In this document: piece by piece, positions 1 through 8,597 of the stretch
Layout of the letters: each line of letters begins with the position of its first letter
Position numbering within the stretch: position 1 is the stretch's first letter
Notes under the pieces: model-generated
The model's database searches: none
Seen by the model: the letters and a program-made list of their open reading frames with translations, nothing else
What the model was told of the DNA's origin: nothing
Made by a program: the position numbers and the translations under genes
Assembly (NCBI RefSeq): GCF_902726645.1
Contig: NZ_CACVAO010000001.1
Location: 3,022,764 to 3,086,763 of the forward strand
Direction: 5' to 3'
DNA length: 64,000 nucleotides
Source of the DNA: Halobacillus ihumii
Lineage (GTDB): Bacteria; Bacillota; Bacilli; Bacillales; Halobacillaceae

Positions 1-47
1 CGTGATGTGCCATCTTTCTTCAAATCTGTCGTATTCATAGGTAACAT
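1..47 (-). CDS. N-terminal end of a truncated gene leaving the window
   Basis: The minus strand has a strong ribosome binding site (GAGGAGGTC, about 52-60) followed at suitable spacing by ATG at 47, with an alternative in-frame ATG three codons later. The frame stays open to the window edge and gives only about 15 residues, starting MLPMNTTDLKK. The product cannot be named from so little. The call rests on the ribosome binding site and start codon alone. Confidence 0.5.
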   Translation of the reverse strand, partial: MLPMNTTDLKKDGTS

Positions 48-247
48 TGATGACCTCCTCTTTCCTCCGTTTTAGAACCGCGATTTCAACAGTAGTGTAA
101 CGCCAGCATGAAAGCTATTTACTGTATTCCCGTTCCATTTTGTTATAAACCCATTACAAGAGAGAGGACATTAACATCTCATTGAGTTTCTATAGAAGCC
201 AACGAAGCCGCAGGTCAATAACCTTACGTAATGATCAGGGAGGTGAT

Positions 248-694
248 ATGTTGACATTTCGATCTGAAATAGATTCGTTGTTTGCAGCGATCACAACGGT
301 AGTCCTTCTTATCATTGGAATTATCTTTTTGGTTCCATATGTCTTCGATGAATCCACGCATACCTTTACTTTTACCTTAGTATGGTTATCATTATTTTTT
401 CTTACCATGGCGTTTATTTTATGGGTCTCTTTTTCTATAAAATATATATTTCATGATGATTATTTGTATGTGAAAGGCGGGCCATTCTTTAGCAAAATTC
501 CTTATGGCGAGATTACCAGAGCAGCCCCTACGAAAGATATATACACAGGGTATCGAATATTGTCTTCCAGTAATGGGCTTGAAGTCCATTATAAATCTGG
601 AGTCCTCGGGAGTGTGAAGATTTCTCCGAGAGATAGACATAGGTTTCTTTCTGAGCTCAGGAAGCATTGTCCCGAGGCTGATATTTATGATTAA
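248..694 (+). CDS. Small membrane protein with a bacterial PH domain
   Basis: About 148 residues. Two hydrophobic segments near the N-terminus (roughly residues 11-32 and 43-66) are followed by a soluble domain with the pattern of the bPH_4 (DUF1200) family: a short strand YLYVKGG, then KIPYGEI, then a C-terminal ISPRDRHRFLSEL helix. The family is common in Bacillus and its function is not established. The frame is open from 182, but the GGAGG at 239-243 precedes ATG 248 and TTG 251, so translation should begin there. It stands alone before the divergently unrelated drug exporter; no operon partner is evident. Confidence 0.75.
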   Translation: MLTFRSEIDSLFAAITTVVLLIIGIIFLVPYVFDESTHTFTFTLVWLSLFFLTMAFILWVSFSIKYIFHDDYLYVKGGPFFSKIPYGEITRAAPTKDIYTGYRILSSSNGLEVHYKSGVLGSVKISPRDRHRFLSELRKHCPEADIYD

Positions 695-829
695 TAAAAC
701 CGGATTTGCAGTCAATGAGACTAATCTATTGTATTGGATATCCGCCTTTGCTAAAATAAATGAATTCGAATGAAAATAGGTATTTATAGATCTTAGAAAC
801 AGATCGCCAGGAAAGGTGTTTGAGGATTC

Positions 830-2038
830 ATGCTGCATAATCCAACAGGAAAAGAACGCATAGGGTTGGCCTTGCTTCTCGGTATGCTTGGGATATTAGG
901 TCCCCTTAATATTGATATGTATTTACCAAGCTTCCCGGCGATTGCTGAAGACTTTGGGGCTAGCGCTTCACTTGTTCAGCTCAGTTTAACTGCCTGTTTG
1001 ATCGGGCTTGCAGTCGGTCAGTTGGTCGTTGGTCCTATAAGTGATGCACAGGGCCGAAGGAAACCGCTCATGATTTTCATTTTCTTATTTGCGTTAGCAT
1101 CTCTTTTCTGTGCGTTGGCACCGAATATTATTACGTTAGTGGCAGCCCGCTTCCTGCAGGGCTTCACGGCTTCAGCAGGGGTGGTTCTTTCTCGTGCTGT
1201 CGTTCGCGATGTGTTTAGCGGAAGAGAGCTTACGAAGTTCTTTGCACTGTTAATGGTGATCAATGCAACGGCTCCAATGATTGCCCCCATGACCGGTGGA
1301 GCCATCTTGCTTTTACCATTCGCTACATGGAATACGATTTTTTACTTTTTATGCATTCTTGGATTGATCATTGTTTCAGTCATTGCTTTAAAATTACCCG
1401 AAACCTTACCATCTGAGAAGAGAATTCCAAGCTCGATTGGTCATTCTTTCCGTACTATTGGCAGTTTACTAAAAGATCGTTCGTTTATCGGCTACGCCTT
1501 GACGATTGGCTTTATTCACGGCGGCAGCTTTGCTTATGTTTCAGGAACGCCTTTTGTCTACCAGGGGATATATGACGTGTCGCCCCAAGTATTTAGTATT
1601 CTATTTGGTATTAATGGCCTGGCGATCATTAGCGGGAGTTTTATCATCGGACGCATGGGAGGAATCATTCATGAGCGCAGTTTGCTAAGGACAGCTGTCA
1701 TTATAGCTGTGAGTGCTACCTTCTTCCTGCTTATTATGACGATCATTGAAGGACCGTTAGCCATGCTTGTGATTCCGATTTTCATTTACATGACGTCTAT
1801 GGGAATGATTCTTACAAGTACCTTCACACTTGCCATGGAAAAACAGGGATATAGGGCAGGAAGTGCAAGTGCTGTTTTAGGGATGCTTCCGTTACTATTT
1901 GGGTCGATGGTTTCTCCACTTGTCGGCATCGATGAAACGACAGCTGTACCGATGGGAGCCGCTTTATTTATTACGGCATCCATAGGTTCTGTAGCCTTTT
2001 TTACGTTGACAACAAAGAGTCAACAGGCAGAAGCATAG
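830..2038 (+). CDS. Bcr/CflA-type multidrug MFS exporter
   Basis: A 402-residue major facilitator superfamily protein with about 12 hydrophobic helices, the usual length for the Bcr/CflA drug-resistance subfamily of proton-coupled antiporters. The N-terminus has the subfamily hallmark LNIDMYLPSFP in helix 1, and the loop between helices 2 and 3 carries MFS motif A (GPISDAQGRRKPL). Helix 5 has the antiporter-type motif C region (APMIAPMTGG). The start follows GAGGA at about 822. Expected role is efflux of drugs or small polar metabolites at the cytoplasmic membrane; the substrate cannot be read from the sequence. It appears monocistronic and converges on the next gene. Confidence 0.88.
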   Translation: MLHNPTGKERIGLALLLGMLGILGPLNIDMYLPSFPAIAEDFGASASLVQLSLTACLIGLAVGQLVVGPISDAQGRRKPLMIFIFLFALASLFCALAPNIITLVAARFLQGFTASAGVVLSRAVVRDVFSGRELTKFFALLMVINATAPMIAPMTGGAILLLPFATWNTIFYFLCILGLIIVSVIALKLPETLPSEKRIPSSIGHSFRTIGSLLKDRSFIGYALTIGFIHGGSFAYVSGTPFVYQGIYDVSPQVFSILFGINGLAIISGSFIIGRMGGIIHERSLLRTAVIIAVSATFFLLIMTIIEGPLAMLVIPIFIYMTSMGMILTSTFTLAMEKQGYRAGSASAVLGMLPLLFGSMVSPLVGIDETTAVPMGAALFITASIGSVAFFTLTTKSQQAEA

Positions 2039-2163
2039 GGAGATTAAAAGAGGGGGAGATCTATCCTGCTTAGTGTACTCAGCGTTCTTCTAACAGAAAA
2101 CTGTGATAAGAGAACTGAGGCGGGTCAAATGTTTTCACTCTCTTCCTCCCCTTGAAAATCAAG

Positions 2164-2640
2164 TTATACGCTTTGATAATCATTATCTAAAGTGGCTACA
2201 CCAAGAGCAAGGTTATCCCATAGTATTTCCTCGACCATTTCAATTTTTTCTTCATCGCAATAAATGATGAGAATGAGCTCAGACGTTTTTCCCCTTAATT
2301 TCCGTTGTTTTTTACGTTTCTTTGTGTTGAACCATAAACTAATTAAAACTCCTATAACAAACCCAACTATTGCTGCAATGATCCCCCAGACAATCGGTCC
2401 CCAATCCAGACGAAATCCTATACTAGCTCCAATTACCGAAAAGCCAGTCCCAAGAGCCGCTCCGAGATCAAATAAACTGATCCCGTCTGAATGGTGAATT
2501 GTGTCAAGCAGCCTTCTATTTTCTGTTCTGTTATTCAGAGGAATAGCCAGGATACTCTCTTTTGGAATCTTTTTCATTTCAAGTGCCGAAATTGCTAATT
2601 CTAAATATGTCGAATGTTCAAAGGTAGACATCAGATACAT
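2164..2640 (-). CDS. Unknown membrane protein with glycine-rich hydrophobic hairpin
   Basis: About 158 residues starting at ATG 2640, preceded by AGGTGATTG; the frame continues upstream but those codons lie inside the neighbouring gene. The N-terminal third is soluble. The middle (about residues 65-105) contains two hydrophobic segments rich in glycine (LGAALGTGFSVIGASIGF and a following IIAAIVGFVIGVLISLWF), then a very basic stretch KKRKKQRKLRGK and a soluble tail. This resembles the glycine-zipper style of small bacterial inner-membrane proteins. The stop of the upstream gene is only a few bases away, so the pair is translationally coupled. No family name is recognised. Confidence 0.6.
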   Translation of the reverse strand: MYLMSTFEHSTYLELAISALEMKKIPKESILAIPLNNRTENRRLLDTIHHSDGISLFDLGAALGTGFSVIGASIGFRLDWGPIVWGIIAAIVGFVIGVLISLWFNTKKRKKQRKLRGKTSELILIIYCDEEKIEMVEEILWDNLALGVATLDNDYQSV

Positions 2641-2641
2641 C

Positions 2642-3433
2642 TCAATCACCTGTCTCTTTTTTAAAAGGTAAGTCAAAATTGGGTTTTTGATAACGCTGCT
2701 TCAAGAAGTTTCTCTGCTCATTATCAAACAGCTTGTTATTTTCAACAGTATTGACGTAGGAATCATACATGGCAAAGAAATAAACGGAAGGAATAAACAG
2801 CAGCCATTCCATATTCAGGACTTCGGTTGCTTGATAAAAATTTCCTAGCGTAAGAAAATGAACCGACTCAAGAAAATGGGATAAATAAACGATGGTCACG
2901 ACCCAGATCATTAGAAAAAAAGCTGTCACGATTCTATGAATATAAAGCTGTCCTGCACCTGGCATAAAAAACGACCACATCACAGCAATCCATGGTTTCC
3001 TTTTATCAAGGTAGTTAATTTCCAAAGCTGTAATTTGGAAATTAATAAAACGGGCGTTTTCCCGGTCAGCCAAGATATAAACTTTATTCATATCAACTGA
3101 AGTTCTGTAGCTGTCCCATATGCCGTAAATGTAGACAGGTATATAAAGCAGTATCCATCTTGGTTCAAGGATCATTGTAGCCTTATCAAATTCCCTGTTA
3201 AATGAGTAAAGCATGGCCAAATTGACGTTGGCATTGATGTTTATAATGATCTCCCATAGAACCAGTACATAACCGCGAAGGTACTTAGATAAGAGTAGGT
3301 GTCCAAACCCAGGGAAGGCCGCTGACCACCAGGCGATGATCATTGGGTTTCTCAAATGAATTTGGGTGGTACCAAGTGCACTGACATATGCTTTGTAGCG
3401 TCGTGCTCGATTAGTGTTTTGGTAAGTTTGCAA
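2642..3433 (-). CDS. Unknown membrane protein built of two repeated halves
   Basis: 263 residues, not assigned to a named family. It contains an internal duplication: a unit starting near residue 29 (NPMIIAWWSAAFPGFGHLLL) recurs near residue 144 (KPWIAVMWSFFMPGAGQLYI), and both units end with an Asp-Ser-Tyr and Asn-Lys pattern (WDSYRTSVDMNK and YDSYVNTVENNK). Each half has a P-G-x-G-x-L turn followed by about three hydrophobic helices, reminiscent of TM2-domain-like modules. It lies directly upstream of, and is probably cotranscribed with, the glycine-rich membrane protein. Function is unknown; a two-gene envelope unit is an inference. Confidence 0.65.
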   Translation of the reverse strand: MQTYQNTNRARRYKAYVSALGTTQIHLRNPMIIAWWSAAFPGFGHLLLSKYLRGYVLVLWEIIININANVNLAMLYSFNREFDKATMILEPRWILLYIPVYIYGIWDSYRTSVDMNKVYILADRENARFINFQITALEINYLDKRKPWIAVMWSFFMPGAGQLYIHRIVTAFFLMIWVVTIVYLSHFLESVHFLTLGNFYQATEVLNMEWLLFIPSVYFFAMYDSYVNTVENNKLFDNEQRNFLKQRYQKPNFDLPFKKETGD

Positions 3434-3534
3434 AAAAATCTTCCCCTCGTCACTTACAGTTATTCCCTATTTTGCGCTTTTAGTTTTTAATTATTCTTTT
3501 TTATAAATAGGGGAGCCAAAAGCGTGGATGAAAA

Positions 3535-3561
3535 AGGTTGTTGAGATTTTCTCAACAACCT
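3535..3561 (-). terminator. Terminator after the SLC13 carrier gene
   Basis: A perfect 12-bp inverted repeat (arm AGGTTGTTGAGA) with a 3-nt loop. Read on the minus strand it is followed by TTTTT, as expected for an intrinsic terminator of the carrier gene that ends at 3587. Confidence 0.85.
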
Positions 3562-3586
3562 GGTCAGCCTTTTTTTAAAAGGTAAT

Positions 3587-4963
3587 TTATAATAAATAGT
3601 GCCAAAACAGGACGACAGAACATCCAATGATGATCAGCCACATTAGGGCAGAAGGCAGGCCGATTTTAAGTAAATCCCGATCTGTAAAATATCCGTAGGA
3701 GTAGCTGATTAAGTTTACGGGTGATTGGGTGATTAGGAAAAATCCAGGAATTCCAGTTAAGAACACAGCCATCGCTACAACGAGTGGTGAGAATCCTGCC
3801 AGGTTTTCACCGATTTGAATAGAGAGCGGAATCATGATTGTCAGGAAACCAAGAATGTTCACAAAAATAATCCGAATCAGGGCTGTACATAGAACGAGAG
3901 TCAACACAACAAGCATTGCTGATTGTGTGACCATGGACTCAATGAGGAAGTCAGCGATCCATTTAATCGTCCCGGTTTTCACGAGCATCCCTGAGACCAT
4001 CAGGGTACTGGCGAAAAACAACATCATATCCCAATTGACGGAAGTTCTGGCTTGCTCCCATTTCCATACCCCTATACCGGGTAGAACAGTTAAGACAGCT
4101 CCTAGCAACCCGATTAGAGGGATGGAAAAGCCATGCAAACTTTGTGTGGCCCATAAAACGAGCGTCAGACTCATGATGGCTATAACCTTTTTCTCAGGCA
4201 TACTTAGGCGTCCTAACTCTGCTAAGCGGTTGTTCAACAACTGCAGCAAATGTTGCTTCTTAATGTTTTCGGGTGGAAAGTAATATAAAAACAGCCCCCA
4301 TAATAAGACGACATATACGAGAATCGGTGGAGCAAAATACAACATCCATGTTATGTAATTCAGATCAGTGGAAAGGTCTGAAAAAAGTCCGAACGTGTAG
4401 ATAGTAGAGCTTGCACCTGTGGCAACAAAAGCTCCGGAGATGGCAGCTAAGTAGCTGATGCCAATAAATAAAGCTGCCCCTAAATTTTTCACCTCACTGA
4501 ATTCTTTTAAATTTTTTAACAGGCGATCAAGTACTGAAGTGACAAGATTGGCTTTACCTACGTTGGAAGGAATTAGGATCGACAGCACAAGCATTAGAAT
4601 AAAGGAGATCAGGACCAGCGCACGTCCGGAGCCACGAGAAATTTTCAGCAATTGAAGGGAAATGCGGCTTGCCAGACCCGTTTCGATAAAAGCATGCGAA
4701 ATAATGAAGGTCGAAAACAGCAGCCATACGACCTCCGAACTAAAGTAGGCAAGGGTTTCCGAATACGTGAAAAAATGAAATGAAAGCAGCAGAATGAGTA
4801 AGAGCGAGCTAAACGCTAATGGAAACACCCGGCCGATCCAGAGTATTTGAATCATCACCAGGGCGGCTGCAGCCTGAAGTTTGATGTCCATGTGGAAAAA
4901 CGGCAGGAAAAATAGTAAGTATAACAAGATAGAAAGCGTTATTAACCATGTCTTTTTATGCAT
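3587..4963 (-). CDS. SLC13/DASS family anion or dicarboxylate carrier
   Basis: 458 residues with 11-12 hydrophobic helices. The order of features fits the divalent anion:sodium symporter (SLC13) family: an N-terminal region with PSNVGKANLV, where the family usually has a serine-asparagine-threonine substrate loop, a central hydrophilic break near residue 230-260 and a second membrane half ending in the TQSPVNLISYSYGYF loop. Such carriers move di- or tricarboxylates or sulfate with sodium. The gene follows tcuA in the same direction but is separated by a terminator hairpin, so it may be expressed partly on its own. Context suggests a carboxylate substrate; that is inference. Confidence 0.8.
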   Translation of the reverse strand: MHKKTWLITLSILLYLLFFLPFFHMDIKLQAAAALVMIQILWIGRVFPLAFSSLLLILLLSFHFFTYSETLAYFSSEVVWLLFSTFIISHAFIETGLASRISLQLLKISRGSGRALVLISFILMLVLSILIPSNVGKANLVTSVLDRLLKNLKEFSEVKNLGAALFIGISYLAAISGAFVATGASSTIYTFGLFSDLSTDLNYITWMLYFAPPILVYVVLLWGLFLYYFPPENIKKQHLLQLLNNRLAELGRLSMPEKKVIAIMSLTLVLWATQSLHGFSIPLIGLLGAVLTVLPGIGVWKWEQARTSVNWDMMLFFASTLMVSGMLVKTGTIKWIADFLIESMVTQSAMLVVLTLVLCTALIRIIFVNILGFLTIMIPLSIQIGENLAGFSPLVVAMAVFLTGIPGFFLITQSPVNLISYSYGYFTDRDLLKIGLPSALMWLIIIGCSVVLFWHYLL

Positions 4964-4983
4964 ATATGATGCTCCTATAGAAG

Positions 4984-5017
4984 TGAAAAACCACCATATG
5001 AATCCGGTGGTTTTTCA
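4984..5017 (-). terminator. Hairpin terminator after tcuA
   Basis: Inverted repeat TGAAAAACCACC / GGTGGTTTTTCA with a 10-nt loop, sitting just after the tcuA stop codon. It is A-rich on one side and T-rich on the other, so it can work in both directions. It would end or attenuate the tct-tcuA transcript before the SLC13 gene. Confidence 0.75.
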
Positions 5018-5022
5018 TCTGC

Positions 5023-6531
5023 TTATGAAGTGGTGTTCGTTGTTTTATTTTCTACATATCGCGCTGCAGAAGCACCGGCTGTTTTGCCAAAAACAGCTCC
5101 TGACATTAATCCGGATCCTCCTGGATAGTTTCCGTAGAAAATCCCGCCTACCATTTCTCCGGCAGCAAAGAGGCCGGAAATTGGCTCATTCTCTTTATTC
5201 AAAACTTCGCCTTCTGTATTTACGTGGACGCCTCCGAATGAGAAGGTTATTCCACAAGTAACAGGGAAGGCGTAGAAGGGACCTTGCTCGATCGGCAGTG
5301 CCCAATTGGTCTTAGCTGGAGTGACCCCAGTTGTTGCTTTGCCGTCTTTAACGGTGGGATTGTAGTAGCCATCTTCTATCGCGTTATTATAATCAGCAAT
5401 GGTTGTTAAAAACTGTTCACGATTCACATCCAGTTTCGCGACTAATTCTTCAAGCGTGTCAGCTTGATAATAGGTGGCTTCTTCTAGATTGTATTCTTTA
5501 CGCAGCATGGGCCGAACTTGCTGATCATAAATTTGGTAAGCGATGTGATCTGGCTGCTTTAGAATTTCCCGGCCGTATTTTGCATACGTATAGTTTCTGA
5601 AATCTGCTCCTTCATCGACAAATCGTTCGCCTGCTTTATTCAGCATGATACTTAATGGATAGGAGTGCTTTTTGAAAATGTCGCCAGGTTTCGTAAAATC
5701 ACCTGTCTTTGGAGCATTGTAATCGGTGCCGATGGAGTGGCAGCCCGACCATTCGCCATATTTCTGCGCCCCGATATTAAGGGCCATTGTCAATCCGTCA
5801 CCTGTATTGTACTCCGTACCGCGCACAATCGCTGCTTCCCATTCTTCGCCAATATGCTCAGAACGCATTTGTTTATTAGCCTCAAAGCTGCCACAGGCTA
5901 ATACAACGCTTGATGTTTCTATATTCGTTTTGTCACTATGTTGTTCAACTATCACCGAAGAGATCTGGCCATTTGTTGTCCGCAATTCAACGGCTCGGGA
6001 GTCGTACCAAATATTGATTCCAAGCTCTACAGCTCGGGAAAATAATGTGCTCATCAAACCCATTCCGATATTTTTCGTTTTCACAGGAAGGCCGCCCCAG
6101 AAATGGTACCGTCCTTCTTTTTCAAAAGATTGATTGCTGTAATTGAGTTCGAATTCAACGCCTTGCTCTCTCATCCAGGAAATGGTTTGATAAGACTGAT
6201 TAACGAGGTGGCTGGCTAATTCGGGTGTGCTTTTGTCACTTGTAACGCGCATGATGTCACCGTAGTAATCTTGCGTGCTATATTCGGGCATTACAATCTT
6301 ATCAGCTTCTTCGTCTGTCAGGTCAGGCATCAGTTTTCTTATATCACTTAATTCATTGTAGGCAAAGCGAATCGCTCCATCAGTGAAATACGAGTTGCCT
6401 CCCCGCTTATGTTCGGGCCCCCGTTCAAGGACGAGAACCTTGGCTCCTGCTTCGCGTGCTGAAATGGCTGCACATAAAGCAGCATTTCCAGCACCTACTA
6501 CAACTAAATCGTAATGAATATCATTGGACAT
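5023..6531 (-). CDS. tcuA: FAD-dependent tricarballylate dehydrogenase
   Basis: 502 residues. The N-terminus has the FAD-binding dinucleotide fold (VVVGAGNAALCAAISAREAG) and the whole protein resembles the fumarate reductase/succinate dehydrogenase flavoprotein family, closest in pattern to TcuA, which oxidises tricarballylate to cis-aconitate. The C-terminal FAD contact motif FAAGEMVGG and YPGGSGLMSG are present. No TcuB (iron-sulfur/heme electron acceptor) gene is seen beside it, so electron transfer would need another partner. It overlaps no gene but follows tctA by 12 bp, in the same operon as a tripartite tricarboxylate transporter, which fits uptake plus oxidation of a tricarboxylate. 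Confidence 0.82.
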   Translation of the reverse strand: MSNDIHYDLVVVGAGNAALCAAISAREAGAKVLVLERGPEHKRGGNSYFTDGAIRFAYNELSDIRKLMPDLTDEEADKIVMPEYSTQDYYGDIMRVTSDKSTPELASHLVNQSYQTISWMREQGVEFELNYSNQSFEKEGRYHFWGGLPVKTKNIGMGLMSTLFSRAVELGINIWYDSRAVELRTTNGQISSVIVEQHSDKTNIETSSVVLACGSFEANKQMRSEHIGEEWEAAIVRGTEYNTGDGLTMALNIGAQKYGEWSGCHSIGTDYNAPKTGDFTKPGDIFKKHSYPLSIMLNKAGERFVDEGADFRNYTYAKYGREILKQPDHIAYQIYDQQVRPMLRKEYNLEEATYYQADTLEELVAKLDVNREQFLTTIADYNNAIEDGYYNPTVKDGKATTGVTPAKTNWALPIEQGPFYAFPVTCGITFSFGGVHVNTEGEVLNKENEPISGLFAAGEMVGGIFYGNYPGGSGLMSGAVFGKTAGASAARYVENKTTNTTS

Positions 6532-6543
6532 AATCGTTCCTCC

Positions 6544-8064
6544 TTAGGATGATTTATAGACGTCATCGCCCTGAATCTGTTGGTTATTTCTTTTCTTAAT
6601 TAATTTGAGAATCAATGGATAAAACAGGGACAATAATGTTAGGACAATTAAAGCAATGCTAACTCCGGATGAGAAGAAAATTCCTAGATTCCCGTTTGAC
6701 GACAGCACGGCCATACGGAAATTCTGTTCCATATCTGCTCCGACAATTAAGGCAAGGACTAGTGGCGCAATCGGGAAGTCCATCACTTTCATCATTAAGC
6801 CAAACAGTCCAAATACAAGCAGTAAGAAAAAGTCGACTGTTGAATAGCTCAGCGTGTATGTTCCGATAAACGCTAACATGACGATGAGCGGGTAAAGCAC
6901 TTTAGCCGGAGTATCAAGAATTTTGACAAGCAAACCGACAAGCAGGATATTGATGATAATTAAAGCAATATTTCCAATAAACATGCTGTTAACAAGGGCC
7001 CACACCGTATCGGGCTGCTGTTCGAATAAAAGCGGTCCAGGTCTTAACCCAAGCATAATAAGGGCGCCCAGCATGACAGCTGTGGTTCCGGATCCTGGTA
7101 TTCCCATGGTAAGCAGTGGAATCATGGCCCCCACAGATGCAGCGTTGTTGGCCGATTCCGGGGCGGCTAACCCTTCGACTGCACCTTTTCCAAATTCATC
7201 TGGATTTTTTGAAGTTTGCTTCGCTGTTGTGTACCCGATCATTGAGGCGATTGTTCCGCCTGCTCCTGGAAGAACTCCAACGATGAAGCCTATGGGACCG
7301 CTCCGTAAGATCGGCATTCTTGAGCGTTTCCATTGTTCCTTGGTAAACCAGACTTTGCCGACTTTCTTCTTTTCTTTCTTTTGCTGGTCAATGTTTAAAA
7401 AGTTGTAAAGGACTTCACCGATGGCGTACACGCCAATAATCACGATAAGAAATTCAATCCCATCACTGAAATGGGGAATGCCCATTGTGAATCGATAGAC
7501 ACCAGTTTGTGTATCAATCCCCACCGTACTCAGAGCAAGTCCGATCATCATAGCTAGAAAACCTTTGACCATTTTCCCAATAGAGAGGGCTATAATGGCG
7601 GAAAGGGTGAGAAGCATGAGCAGAAAATACTCCGCTGGACCAAATTTTAAGGCGAAATCTGCCAGCGGTACAGCCAGGAAAATAAATCCGACAACAGCAA
7701 TAATTCCTCCAATAAAAGAAGCGACAGCGGAGATAGCTAATGCCGGGCCTGCCTGACCATTCTTTGCCATAGGATAACCGTCAAATGTTGCCGCAATGGC
7801 TGAGCCGTCGCCAGGTGTATTGAGAAGAATCGAGCTCCGAGATCCTCCATACATAGCCCCGTAATAAATAGCAGCCATTAAGATAATCGCACTGACAGGA
7901 TTCATACTAAATGTAATCGGGATCAGAACCGCTACAGCAGTTGCAGGTCCTAAACCAGGAAGCATGCCGACAACTGTTCCTAAAAATCCGCCAATGATAA
8001 TCCACATAATATTCATAGGTTCGAGGGCAATCGAAAGACCCTCCATAAAGCTGCTGACATCCAT
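6544..8064 (-). CDS. tctA: Tripartite tricarboxylate transporter large membrane subunit
   Basis: 506 residues with about 12 hydrophobic helices and the TctA signature blocks: GTVVGMLPGLGPATAVAVLIP near the N-terminus and a second related GFIVGVLPGAGGTIASMIGY block in the middle, reflecting the ancient duplication of this family, plus NNAASVGAMIPLLTMGIPGSG. It forms the membrane channel with TctB and receives substrate from TctC. The gene lies 13 bp after tctB, so the three subunits and TcuA form one transcript. The substrate is citrate-like or tricarballylate by context. Confidence 0.93.
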   Translation of the reverse strand: MDVSSFMEGLSIALEPMNIMWIIIGGFLGTVVGMLPGLGPATAVAVLIPITFSMNPVSAIILMAAIYYGAMYGGSRSSILLNTPGDGSAIAATFDGYPMAKNGQAGPALAISAVASFIGGIIAVVGFIFLAVPLADFALKFGPAEYFLLMLLTLSAIIALSIGKMVKGFLAMMIGLALSTVGIDTQTGVYRFTMGIPHFSDGIEFLIVIIGVYAIGEVLYNFLNIDQQKKEKKKVGKVWFTKEQWKRSRMPILRSGPIGFIVGVLPGAGGTIASMIGYTTAKQTSKNPDEFGKGAVEGLAAPESANNAASVGAMIPLLTMGIPGSGTTAVMLGALIMLGLRPGPLLFEQQPDTVWALVNSMFIGNIALIIINILLVGLLVKILDTPAKVLYPLIVMLAFIGTYTLSYSTVDFFLLLVFGLFGLMMKVMDFPIAPLVLALIVGADMEQNFRMAVLSSNGNLGIFFSSGVSIALIVLTLLSLFYPLILKLIKKRNNQQIQGDDVYKSS

Positions 8065-8077
8065 GTTGAATCACCTC

Positions 8078-8527
8078 CTAAGGTAAGCTGACTCCTAGTA
8101 ATTCGCTGAAGGCATACCAGGATATAAATGAGAAGCTAATGGTGACGATGATATTGACCAACCATTTTTTGTATCCGTTTAAGTAAAAAAGCAGGGCACC
8201 TAAATAGATGATAGTCGAAATTAGATAGCCAAGGGGGTTGAACATAAAGGCATAAATGATACCAAAAGCCAGGGTGAATCCAATCAGCTTAGGTGTCCTG
8301 CCTGATAGAATTTGTTTGATTTCCTCGTTTTCAACGTGCAGGTTTCTTAGCTCTTGAATGAAATAAATGATACTAAAAATGAGCATGATAACGCTTATGC
8401 CTACAGGAAAATACATGGGAGCATCCGGGTTTCCCAGGTTCGCTTTAGGTAAATTGAGGGATGCGATTAAAAAGATAATACTAAACAGAGTGAAAAAAGC
8501 GGGCACGCTTATTTTTATTAGTTTCAT
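8078..8527 (-). CDS. tctB: Tripartite tricarboxylate transporter small membrane subunit
   Basis: About 149 residues with four hydrophobic helices, typical TctB size and topology. The start is set at ATG 8527, which follows AGAGGTGAG; the frame is open further upstream but no ribosome binding site supports a longer protein. Sequence similarity in TctB proteins is low, so the identification rests on size, topology (first helix about residues 7-25, long cytoplasmic loop, three more helices) and the position between tctC and tctA. Confidence 0.87.
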   Translation of the reverse strand: MKLIKISVPAFFTLFSIIFLIASLNLPKANLGNPDAPMYFPVGISVIMLIFSIIYFIQELRNLHVENEEIKQILSGRTPKLIGFTLAFGIIYAFMFNPLGYLISTIIYLGALLFYLNGYKKWLVNIIVTISFSFISWYAFSELLGVSLP

Positions 8528-8597
8528 ATCGTTCTCACCTCTTTTGCTAGAATTAATGCCCGCTGCCATAAGCTCTGACAACAGGCATTATAGTTAG

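Noticed and set aside
2039..2163. Terminator between the drug exporter and the convergent unknown gene
   Set aside because: Only a long-range pairing of AAGAGGGGGAGA with the TCTTCCTCCCCTT region is possible across about 80 nt, which is not a convincing intrinsic terminator.
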